NCBI GenBank assembly: GCA_947304695.1
Contig: CAMZBS010000020.1
Coordinates: forward strand, 1-27,641
DNA length: 27,641 bases
Source: an uncultured Prevotella sp.
GTDB taxonomy: Bacteria; Bacteroidota; Bacteroidia; Bacteroidales; Bacteroidaceae
Reading direction: 5' to 3'
A program made the translations under genes and the position numbers. Below the pieces are notes generated by a model. The model was not told where the DNA came from and ran no database searches. It saw nothing but the letters and a program-made list of their open reading frames with translations. The first letter of the stretch is position 1, and each line of letters begins with the position of its first letter. This document shows positions 7,125 to 15,547 of the stretch, piece by piece.

Positions 7125-10001
7125 TTAGAACGTTACTTTCACACCAAGGTTGTAGAAACGGGCCTGAGGAGCCTCGCCCACGTTCATTTCCAGCAACTCG
7201 CGCTCCTTGGCGATGGTCAGCAGGCTGTTGCCGCTGGCATAGACTGAAAGTCCCTTGACAATTCCCTCGCCGATAATGTTCTTCGGGAAGTCGTAGGTCA
7301 GCTGAACCTTAGCCAGGTCGAAACGCGAAGTGGAATAAATCCAGAAGTCAGAGTTGGTGTTGTTGTTGCTACCGCTGTAAGTGGTCAGACGGGGATAGCT
7401 GGCCGTGTTGGCCGTAGCAGGCGTCCAACGGTCGCGAACCACCGATGAGTACTTGCTGTCACCGGCAATCCACCAGTAGCTGTTGCTCTTGAAGGCATGT
7501 CCGCCAAAGCCGCCCACACCCAGTACGAACAGCGAGAAGTTCTTGTACTTGAAGGTGAGGTTGATGCCAAGGGTCGTGGGTGCGCCGTACCAGCCGCCCT
7601 TACCCAGGTCTACCTGGTCCTTCTCGTCGATCACGCCGTCACTGTTCTGATCCTTGTACTTCAGGTCACCAGGACGTACGGTGCTACCGAGTTTCTGTTC
7701 GGGAACGCCAGCAGCATAGCCAGTGATATTGCCTGCTGCATCGTACACGAAGTCGTTGTCAGTGAAGAAGCCCAGACACTCATAGCCCCAAAGTGCATCC
7801 ATTGCCTTGCCCTGACGGTGCTGATAAAGGTCTGCGTAAGCCGTATCGTCACGCTTGGTGGCCTTTGTGGTGTAATAAGTCAGGTTGGCACCGCCCTCGA
7901 AGCCAAACTCACCGAAGTTCTTCTTGTACTTCACTGCAAAGTCGAAGCCCGTGCGACGGTCTTCATTATAGTTCAGGTAGGAGTAGAAGCTACTGCCTGC
8001 TGTGCCGTCGTCGTTCGTCACATGCCATGACTGGAAGTAGCTCGGAGCCTGATTCTCAGAAGAGATCACACCGCCCTTGAGCGAGCTGGTAAAGAACGAA
8101 GCATCGAAGCTCAGCGAACGCTGTAGCAGTTCGCCATGCAGTGAGGCCGAGAATTCCTGACGCTTGATGTAAGCCAGGTCGGGATTGGCACCACGCTTCG
8201 ACTGGACACCGGAGTGACCTGTCAGACCGTTCCAGTCCCACCAGCCACCAGTCTTGTACGAACCAAGGTACATGTAATAGTCATCAATGCCCAGGTCAGT
8301 CTTCAGATTGCTGTAGCTGGCACTCAGTGTCAGGTTGTCGAACGGGCTATTCTCCATGAAGCTCTCCTTGGCAATGTTCCAGCCCAGCGTGAACGAGGGC
8401 GAGAAGCCTGCACGGTCGCCTTCAGGAAGACGGGCTGACCAGGGAGCTGCCAAGGCAATGTCAGCATAGTACTTGTGGGCCAGGTTGTAAGACAGCTGCA
8501 CGCCAAGGTTGGCATTGCTGATCTTGTGATACTGTTCCGATTTCGACTGCTGATAACCGTTGACGATAACCATGGCACTCACGTTGTGAATGTCGGCAAA
8601 AGTACGGTTGTAGTCAAAATGTGCATTGAAGGCAATGGTCTGGTTGTCAGACGAACCGCTCACCTCCTGCTCACCAGTTTTCTTGTCCACCTTGTCGTGG
8701 TTGTCAAGGGCTACGATGTAGTCGGGACCGTTGTAGTTGCTCCATGCCGGTTCGTAGGTGGCATACTTATTATTATAAGCGGTGGAGTAGGTCGTAGCAT
8801 AGTCGACGGCAATCATTGCGTTGAAACTCAAGCCCTGCAGTATCGATCCAAGGTCAACATTGACACCGGCATCGAACTGGAACTGACGGCTGGTCCATGT
8901 GCTCTTACCGGCAGCGTAATAGTCGGCAATGATGTTGCTCCAGTCACTGCTGGTTGCACCTGCACCGAGGAACATACCGTCGATGATGTTGTTCGACGAC
9001 GACAGTACCTTCTGTGGCTGCGTGGCGTTGGGATCCAGATAAGACGTGGGAATCAGCGGGCTGACGCGGTTGGGGCGCCACTTGGCTGCATTTGCCCAAT
9101 AGTCGCCATCCTGTGTCGACACGGCTGAATGCTGATTGTAATAAGTAGCATTGGCATTGACGAAAGCCTTGATGAACTTGTTGATGGTCATGTCGACATT
9201 ACCGCGCACGTTGAAACGGTCGGTATAGTTGTTCTTGGCCTCACCGAAGTTCAGGAAATCGCCCACACGGTAGTAGCTCAGGTTGGAGTAGAACCGTGCG
9301 CGCTCGTTGCCGCCTTCAATCTCGACTGTAGCATCCGAACGGTTGTTGATTTTCCTCACATAGTCGGAAGAATACATGTCCACGTTGGGATAGCGGTAAG
9401 GATTGGCACCACTGGCGTAGTTGTAAATCTGGTCAGTGGTATAGGCAGGAGCGAGTCCGTCGTTGACACGTGCCTCGTTGTAAAGAGTCATGTACTCAGC
9501 TGAGCCGAGGTACTCGGGGAATGACTTGGCAACGTTCCAACCCGTGTTAGCATTGACCTTCACGCTCAGGCCATCGTTCACCTGACCGCGCTTGGTGGTG
9601 ATGAGCACCACGCCCTTGGCAGCACGGCTGCCATAGAGCACTACTGCCTGTGCACCTTTCAGGAAGGTAATGTCCTCGATCTCAGACGGCAACACGTTGT
9701 TGGCCTCACGGGGTACACCGTCGATCAGCACGAGCTGGTCAGTATAACCCCACATGCCTGCACCGTTGAAGCCGGCCACATAGCCCTGCATGTTGTCAAG
9801 GCTGTAGGTATTGTAGTTCTTGTCCATCAGTTCCCTGTAGTTCAGGCTTGAAACGCCACCCAGGACATCTTGCTTGGCCACCTTCCGGAACGCCACGTTG
9901 ACGAGCGCAGAATCCGAGTCGGCATCAATCTGCGCCGTGGCAGGCATGACGACAGCCGTTGCCAAGAGAGCTGATAGCACGATAAATTTATTATGTTTCA
10001 T
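7125..10001 (-). CDS. xusC: SusC-like TonB-dependent transporter XusC, short form
   Basis: Outer-membrane TonB-dependent importer. The signal peptide ends at about MPATA-Q (residue 23/24). The mature protein enters the TonB-box/plug region almost at once (LVNVAFRKVAKQDVLGGVSSLN, about 33-54). It has the plug marks LVLIDGVPRE and ITFLKGAQAVVLYGSRAAKGVVLITTKRG, then a long beta-barrel with internal calcium-like DQNSDGVIDEKDQVD and a terminal aromatic strand (FYNLGVKVTF). Unlike XusA it lacks the N-terminal carboxypeptidase-regulatory-like extension, which accounts for its 958 residues against 1057. It follows xusB by 44 bp and precedes xusD by 22 bp. The role in xylo-oligosaccharide uptake is inferred from the operon. 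Confidence 0.94.
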   Translation of the reverse strand: MKHNKFIVLSALLATAVVMPATAQIDADSDSALVNVAFRKVAKQDVLGGVSSLNYRELMDKNYNTYSLDNMQGYVAGFNGAGMWGYTDQLVLIDGVPREANNVLPSEIEDITFLKGAQAVVLYGSRAAKGVVLITTKRGQVNDGLSVKVNANTGWNVAKSFPEYLGSAEYMTLYNEARVNDGLAPAYTTDQIYNYASGANPYRYPNVDMYSSDYVRKINNRSDATVEIEGGNERARFYSNLSYYRVGDFLNFGEAKNNYTDRFNVRGNVDMTINKFIKAFVNANATYYNQHSAVSTQDGDYWANAAKWRPNRVSPLIPTSYLDPNATQPQKVLSSSNNIIDGMFLGAGATSSDWSNIIADYYAAGKSTWTSRQFQFDAGVNVDLGSILQGLSFNAMIAVDYATTYSTAYNNKYATYEPAWSNYNGPDYIVALDNHDKVDKKTGEQEVSGSSDNQTIAFNAHFDYNRTFADIHNVSAMVIVNGYQQSKSEQYHKISNANLGVQLSYNLAHKYYADIALAAPWSARLPEGDRAGFSPSFTLGWNIAKESFMENSPFDNLTLSASYSNLKTDLGIDDYYMYLGSYKTGGWWDWNGLTGHSGVQSKRGANPDLAYIKRQEFSASLHGELLQRSLSFDASFFTSSLKGGVISSENQAPSYFQSWHVTNDDGTAGSSFYSYLNYNEDRRTGFDFAVKYKKNFGEFGFEGGANLTYYTTKATKRDDTAYADLYQHRQGKAMDALWGYECLGFFTDNDFVYDAAGNITGYAAGVPEQKLGSTVRPGDLKYKDQNSDGVIDEKDQVDLGKGGWYGAPTTLGINLTFKYKNFSLFVLGVGGFGGHAFKSNSYWWIAGDSKYSSVVRDRWTPATANTASYPRLTTYSGSNNNTNSDFWIYSTSRFDLAKVQLTYDFPKNIIGEGIVKGLSVYASGNSLLTIAKERELLEMNVGEAPQARFYNLGVKVTF

Positions 10002-10045
10002 AAATCTTTATTTTTTAATCTTTTAATTTTTGAATTTTAAAAGAA

Positions 10046-12121
10046 TTACCAACCGGGATTCTGCTTGTACTCAGGATACAGATTGACTTCAGCTTCCTTC
10101 AGCGGCAGCAGGTAGTGACGCACGCCAAGCTGACGTTCCACGATGATGGTCTGTCCCTTGATGGTCGGGTCGAAGCCGGTAAGCTCAGCGTCGCGGGGAT
10201 CCAGCGTAGTGTAATCATAGTTGGAATCTACGCGCTTGAACTCCTGACGTGTCTTCACGTTGTAAGGATACTCGGTAAGCAGCAGCCAGCGCTGCAGGTC
10301 CTGCCAGCGGAAGCCCTCGAAGGCCAGCTCGCAGGCACGCTCACGGCGCACCTCATCGATGAACAGACGCTGGTCGGCTGCGAAGCGGGCTGCCACATGT
10401 CCGGCACCCACGCGGTCGCGAAGCACGTTGACGGCATCCTCAGCCGTGCGCTGGCAATTGGACTTGAAGCTTGCGCCCTGGGCAGCGGCACCGGCCTCAG
10501 CATAGAGCAAATAGATGTCGGCCACACGCATGTAAGGCAGATAGCAGGACAGCGCCGCTCCATAATTGTACAGACCGTCGAACTTGTTGCACTGGTGGGG
10601 CACCAGCTTCTGGCAGAAGTAACCTGTGCGGCTACCGTCGGCATTGCGTGCAGGAACGCCTGTAGGCACCATGTTACCACCCGTGAACATTTCCATGTAC
10701 TGGTAAATGGCACTTGCGGCATCATCGCCTGAAGGCTTGGTGTTCAGGAACTGGAAGCCGTCGAAAATGATGTCGTGATAGAAGCGCGGGTCGCGGTTCT
10801 GATAGGGATGCTTGGCATCGAAGCCCGAATTGGGGTTCAGCGAACCGTCGGCCAGCAGGATGGGCTCGCCGTTGGCCATGCCGTAAGCATAGTTCACATA
10901 GTTGGCTGAAGGCATGTGGATGACGGCATCGTGCTCCACAAGGTTGTTCACCTTCGGACCCCACAGTTTGGTAAAGTTCCAGTTAGAGCCGTTCTGCGGG
11001 GTGAGCGGACCGCGCATGACAGCCTCGATGCTGCCAGGACCTTTCCAGCTTTGACCTGAAATGTGGAAAATCTCAGAATAGTTGTTCTTTGAGTTCTTGC
11101 CTGCAACGTGGTCGTAAATACCATAGTTAGGCCGGTGCTCGGCATCGTCTTCAGCATAGATGTAGTCGCACAGACCGTAAGGCGTCTTTCCACTTTCAAT
11201 GTTGGCAATAGCCTCGCCCAGTGCGTCGGCAGCCTCCTTGGCTTTTGCGGCATCATACTTGTAGGTGTCGCCATTGGCTAATGCACCCGTCTCAGCACCC
11301 ACTATGTTCAGCGGTGAAGCAGCCCAGAGGAGCACCTTGCCTAAGTAGCCGAGTGCGCAGACCTTCGTGATGCGAATGTCGTTCTTACCGGCTGTCTTGC
11401 GGCCAATGTTAGTGTTGTCCCAGTCGTTGGGCAGCAGGTCGGCAGCCTTGCGATAGTCAGCAGCACATTTTGCAGCACACTCGCTAAACGAGAGACGCGG
11501 CAGTGTGAGCACCTCGTCGGCAGGCAGCACAGTGTCGATGTAAGGCATGCCTCCGTACCACTCGATGAGCTGATGGTGCCACCAGGCACGGAAGAAGTAA
11601 AGCTGTCCCTGAATGAACTTCTTCTCCTCAGTGGTCATGTCAACGGCCTTGTCCATATTTTCCAGGCCGAGGTTACACTTGCGGATGCAATACCATGCAT
11701 GCTCCAAAGAGTGGTAGTATTTGTCTGTTGAAGCCGGGTCAAATCCACGGGCAATGTCTACATGCTCGGTGTTGCCGTGCAGGAAGGACTGTACGCCGCC
11801 CTTGTCTTCAGTGTTGTACCACCAACGGTAGTCGCCCAGGTCGAAATGAGCTGTGACATGGGTGTCGCCCATGCCCGTATTCATGATCTCGTCCTCGCCC
11901 CAGTTGAAAGTAGTACACCAGTAGCAGGACTCTTTGTTGGGTATGCAGTTGTATATTTGCTCGATAAATCCCTGGAAGTTGGTGAAGTTCTTAAAGGCTT
12001 CGCCTTCCCCCACATTTGAGTCGGGTTCCTTATCAAGGTAATCTGTGCAGGATACTGTCCCCAACGAGAGAGACAAGGCTGCAGCACCCATCACCATATA
12101 TTTATATAAATGCATTTTCAT
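10046..12121 (-). CDS. xusB: SusD/RagB-like outer-membrane lipoprotein XusB
   Basis: Surface glycan-binding lipoprotein partnering XusA. The signal ends at GTVSC (Cys25), followed by TDYLDKEP, the typical SusD N-terminus. Further marks are FIQGQLYFFRAWWHHQLIEWYGGMPYID in two blocks, ADIYLLYAEAGAAAQG, and DEVRRERACELAFEGFRWQDLQRW near the C-terminus, ending in YKQNPGW. Its 691 residues are long for the family, and the middle (about 290-480) carries the extra length in loops that would face the ligand. It lies 14 bp after xusA, so the pair is certainly co-transcribed. In P. bryantii the equivalent protein binds xylan; that is carried over by position, not shown here. Confidence 0.94.
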   Translation of the reverse strand: MKMHLYKYMVMGAAALSLSLGTVSCTDYLDKEPDSNVGEGEAFKNFTNFQGFIEQIYNCIPNKESCYWCTTFNWGEDEIMNTGMGDTHVTAHFDLGDYRWWYNTEDKGGVQSFLHGNTEHVDIARGFDPASTDKYYHSLEHAWYCIRKCNLGLENMDKAVDMTTEEKKFIQGQLYFFRAWWHHQLIEWYGGMPYIDTVLPADEVLTLPRLSFSECAAKCAADYRKAADLLPNDWDNTNIGRKTAGKNDIRITKVCALGYLGKVLLWAASPLNIVGAETGALANGDTYKYDAAKAKEAADALGEAIANIESGKTPYGLCDYIYAEDDAEHRPNYGIYDHVAGKNSKNNYSEIFHISGQSWKGPGSIEAVMRGPLTPQNGSNWNFTKLWGPKVNNLVEHDAVIHMPSANYVNYAYGMANGEPILLADGSLNPNSGFDAKHPYQNRDPRFYHDIIFDGFQFLNTKPSGDDAASAIYQYMEMFTGGNMVPTGVPARNADGSRTGYFCQKLVPHQCNKFDGLYNYGAALSCYLPYMRVADIYLLYAEAGAAAQGASFKSNCQRTAEDAVNVLRDRVGAGHVAARFAADQRLFIDEVRRERACELAFEGFRWQDLQRWLLLTEYPYNVKTRQEFKRVDSNYDYTTLDPRDAELTGFDPTIKGQTIIVERQLGVRHYLLPLKEAEVNLYPEYKQNPGW

Positions 12122-12135
12122 CTTTCTTCAATAAT

Positions 12136-15100
12136 TTAAAGGTTGACTTTGATACCGAAGTTAATACGTTTCATGGTAGGATAAGCACCATTTCGTGCAT
12201 TACCCGTATCACTGAAGTTTGACTCACGGTCGTCAGGCATGCGGGTCCACAGCCAGAGGTTGTTGCCGTTGACGAAGACCTTGAGATCCCTCATGCCACA
12301 CTTCTGAACCCAGGGTTGTGTAAAGGTGTAGGCCACCTCCACATTCTTCAGACGGATGTAGCTGCCGTCGCACTTGTACTGTGTGCCGTGATAGACGCCT
12401 TCGTCCATCTTCACATTGTAGCGCGGGGTGACGACATCGGCTCCCGTGTGGTTCTCGCTCCACCAGGTGCCCTGCTTGTAGACATTGGCCACCATGACAT
12501 CCTCCAGGCTGACCATCGTCACGTCACGGGTCACGTTGGTCACACCGTAGAACTGAGCAAAGCAAGAGAAGCCCTTGTACTCGAAGCCAATTGTGGCGTT
12601 ATAGGTGTTCTGAGGCGTACTGGAGAAGCCGTAAGGTACGTAGTCGTTCACATTGTCGATGAGACCATCACCGTTGAAGTCTACGATGTAATAGTCACCC
12701 GGCAACTTCAGGTTGTCCTTCGAGTCGAACTTCGGAGAGCCATAGAGATCGTCGTAGGTCTGCATCATGCCCTTGTCGATGAAAGCATGTTCCTGACCGA
12801 TGGCATAACCGGCCTCCTTGCGGTAGGCGGGCAGCAGCGGAGCGTCGTCCTTCACAATAATCTCATTCTTTGCATGGGTCATGCTCAGGTTGGCCCATAA
12901 GCGCATCTTGTTGGCAAATACCTTGTTGAAGCGAAGTTCGATTTCAAAACCGTTGGTCTCTGCTTTACCGAGGTTGGCTGTGGCTGCAGTCTGTCCGAAG
13001 TAGGTCGGTGTGGCACGCTGTCCGCCGCTTACGAGAATGTCGTTACGCTTGTCCTTGAAGATTTCCACGGCACCGGCCAACAGACCGCCAAGCACGCTGT
13101 AGTCAATACCGAGGTTGAACTTCTTCACCGTCTCCCAATGCACATTGGGGTTGCCTACAGTACCTTCTCTATACCATGTGTATGGAGAATTACCCAGATT
13201 GACGTCCATGGATGAAGCTCCACTGTAGCTCCAGTCTGTACGATAGAGGAAACGTGAACCCTGGACGTTGTCGTCACCGATTTCACCGTAGCTGGCACGA
13301 ATCTTCAGCATGTCGATGATGTGATGCTCACGCAGGTAGCGCATAAAGGGTTCCTCGCTGACCATCCAGCCAATAGCACCTGAATGGAAGAAGGCGAAGC
13401 GGTTGTCTTCCGAGAATTTCTCAGAGCCGTTGTAGGCACCGTTGTACTCCAGGAAGTATCTGCCAGCATAATTATAGGTGGCACGGAACACCCAGTCCTC
13501 ACGATAGAAGGGAAGGCCCCGGCCTTGTGCATATTCCTGACGGGCAAACACGCCCATGGCGGATACATCATGCTTGCCGAACTGGCGAGCCCAGTTCAAC
13601 TGCAGCTGATAGTTCAGGTTGCGCTGGGTAAGTTCGTTGTTCACAGCACCGTCAGCGACACTCCATTTCAAACCCTGCACGTAGTCAAAGCGGTCATAGT
13701 CTTCGTATGGTTGCTTGTAGACAGCAGCACCGGTCTCAGGGTTGATCCACTTGACCTGCGGATTATTATAGAGGTCGTTGATACCACGCTGATCCTCGCG
13801 GAAGGTGTTGTCCCAGGCAATCATGCCACGGAAGTTCAGACCCTTGGTGATGAAGTCAAGGTTCTGCTCCAGCACAAAGTCAGTGGTGATGCGGGTTGTG
13901 GTGACGAATTGCTGACCACCAGTGGCCAGACTCAATGCACCGTTGTCCACGTTGGTAGATCCAGGCAGGAAGCCCCACGAACCATCACTGTACTGCGGCA
14001 TGAACACGTCGGAGCTGATGTTGTACACACCATTCCAGCGCTGTGACTCCTGCCATGTGCTCCAGTCGGGCTGGTTCCAGGGACCTTTCGACTTGCCGTT
14101 CATACCGGCGATGTTCACTTTCAGCACCGTTGACTTGGTGATGTTGAAGTCCAGGTTCGAGCGAACGCTCACGCGGTTGTAGCCATAGCCAGCTGTGTAG
14201 TTTCGGCCGTTGTCGAATTCTTTGTACAGGTCACCCTCAGAAACGAAGTCGACACCTGCGAAGTACTTCACAAACTTGGTACCGCCGCTGACGTTCATGT
14301 TGGCACTGTAAGACATGGTGTAGTCCTCAAACAAGTAACGCTGCCAGTCCACGTTGGGATAGCGCTCGGTGAGCAGGTTGCCATACTCGTCCTTTGCACC
14401 GGCATCGCGGTAGCGGTAGTTGTTGATGAACGACTGCGGCTTCATGTCGGCAAAGCTCTCGGGATGGAGGTTCAGCTCGTGCTCGATGGCCATGTTGCGA
14501 TACATCATGGCGTCGTAAGAGTCGCACTTGTCAGGCAGCATGGAAGGCATCTTCAGGATGGCATTACCCGAAACCTGAATCTGAGCCTTGCCCTCCTGAC
14601 CACGTTTGGTGGTAATCAGGATGACACCGTTGGCACCCTTCACACCGTAGACGGCTGTAGCGGAAGCATCCTTCAGCACGGAGATGGTGGCCACCGACTG
14701 GATGTCGACGCTCGACATGGGGCGTTCGATACCGTCGACCAGCACCAGCGGGTTGCTGTTGTTCCACGACGATGCACCACGGATGATGATCTTCGGCTCT
14801 TCCTCACCAGGCAGACCGCTGGAGGCCATCGTCACCACGCCGGGCAGGTTACCTGTCAGGGCAGCTCCGATGTCGTGTATACCGGCGGAACGTTCCAGCA
14901 CTTCGCCCGTGGTCTGGGTAATGGCGCCCACCACCGAGGCTTTCTTCTGCTGGCCGTAGCCAACGATAATAACTTCCGACAATTCGGTGTTGTCGGTCAA
15001 GGTCACATTGAAGGAGCGCTGTTTGCCCACCTTCAACTCCTTTGAATTCATTCCAACATAGCTGATGACGATGGTCGTCTGCTCTGATGGAACTTTCAGC

Positions 15101-15309
15101 GTGAAGTTACCGTCAAGGTCACTTATCGTTCCCAACGACGAATTACCCTTCACGACCACAGAGGCACCCATGAGGGCCTCTCCACTGGCGTCGGTTACTT
15201 TACCCTTGACGGTAATGCCATTCTGTGCCCACGAGGCGACACTGAACAGCACCAACATCATGAGCATCGCAGATAGACGCTTGAGTAGTTGACTTGGTTG
15301 TTTCATCAT
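12136..15309 (-). CDS. xusA: SusC-like TonB-dependent transporter XusA
   Basis: Outer-membrane importer heading the xylan operon. The signal peptide ends at SVASWA-QNG (residue 28). A carboxypeptidase-regulatory-like domain follows (about 32-110, GKVTDASGEALMGASV... and FTLKVP), then the TonB box SEVIIVGYGQ (111-120) and the plug with LVLVDGIERP and ISVLKDASATAVYGVKGANG, then the 22-strand-type barrel ending KRINFGIKVNL. Its 1057 residues are normal. Two adjacent Met codons make the start uncertain by one residue. The leader is A-rich without a Shine-Dalgarno site; a near-consensus -7 element sits about 52 bp upstream. It is divergent from the STN-hydrolase gene across 238 bp. Confidence 0.95.
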   Translation of the reverse strand: MMKQPSQLLKRLSAMLMMLVLFSVASWAQNGITVKGKVTDASGEALMGASVVVKGNSSLGTISDLDGNFTLKVPSEQTTIVISYVGMNSKELKVGKQRSFNVTLTDNTELSEVIIVGYGQQKKASVVGAITQTTGEVLERSAGIHDIGAALTGNLPGVVTMASSGLPGEEEPKIIIRGASSWNNSNPLVLVDGIERPMSSVDIQSVATISVLKDASATAVYGVKGANGVILITTKRGQEGKAQIQVSGNAILKMPSMLPDKCDSYDAMMYRNMAIEHELNLHPESFADMKPQSFINNYRYRDAGAKDEYGNLLTERYPNVDWQRYLFEDYTMSYSANMNVSGGTKFVKYFAGVDFVSEGDLYKEFDNGRNYTAGYGYNRVSVRSNLDFNITKSTVLKVNIAGMNGKSKGPWNQPDWSTWQESQRWNGVYNISSDVFMPQYSDGSWGFLPGSTNVDNGALSLATGGQQFVTTTRITTDFVLEQNLDFITKGLNFRGMIAWDNTFREDQRGINDLYNNPQVKWINPETGAAVYKQPYEDYDRFDYVQGLKWSVADGAVNNELTQRNLNYQLQLNWARQFGKHDVSAMGVFARQEYAQGRGLPFYREDWVFRATYNYAGRYFLEYNGAYNGSEKFSEDNRFAFFHSGAIGWMVSEEPFMRYLREHHIIDMLKIRASYGEIGDDNVQGSRFLYRTDWSYSGASSMDVNLGNSPYTWYREGTVGNPNVHWETVKKFNLGIDYSVLGGLLAGAVEIFKDKRNDILVSGGQRATPTYFGQTAATANLGKAETNGFEIELRFNKVFANKMRLWANLSMTHAKNEIIVKDDAPLLPAYRKEAGYAIGQEHAFIDKGMMQTYDDLYGSPKFDSKDNLKLPGDYYIVDFNGDGLIDNVNDYVPYGFSSTPQNTYNATIGFEYKGFSCFAQFYGVTNVTRDVTMVSLEDVMVANVYKQGTWWSENHTGADVVTPRYNVKMDEGVYHGTQYKCDGSYIRLKNVEVAYTFTQPWVQKCGMRDLKVFVNGNNLWLWTRMPDDRESNFSDTGNARNGAYPTMKRINFGIKVNL

Positions 15310-15360
15310 TTGTTTTGATTAGGTTGATAGTAAAAAAATGGTTTTTAAAATTTCAACATG

Positions 15361-15368
15361 CGAAAGTA
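15361..15368 (-). promoter_or_regulatory. Possible -7 element for the xus operon
   Basis: On the minus strand this reads TACTTTCG, one base from the Bacteroidota -7 consensus TAnnTTTG. It would give a leader of roughly 46-50 nt before xusA. I see no convincing -33 TTTG at the expected spacing, so an activator-dependent promoter is possible. Confidence 0.4.
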
Positions 15369-15532
15369 CAATATAATATAATAAGCCTTTTCACCGAATG
15401 TCTCATCTGCTTTTCATTTTGTATCACAGGCCTCCACGACCATGCATGTGAAATAAAAAGAAAATTAACAAAAGAATTCTTAACTATGGTTTAAACGACA
15501 CATTTTAATATCTAATTGCAACAAAAACCTTG

Positions 15533-15540
15533 TACCTTTG
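15533..15540 (+). promoter_or_regulatory. -7 element TAnnTTTG of the STN-hydrolase gene
   Basis: TACCTTTG matches the Bacteroidota -7 consensus exactly and lies only 7 bases before the ATG at 15548. Because this element is centred about 7 bp before the start site in the phylum, the transcript would start within a few bases of the start codon. No good -33 motif is visible at the usual spacing. Confidence 0.65.
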
Positions 15541-15547
15541 TAGCCGT

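Noticed and set aside
15530..15547. Upstream TTG start for the STN-hydrolase gene
   Set aside because: It would lie within the TAnnTTTG promoter element and add residues before a good signal peptide; the ATG at 15548 is preferred.
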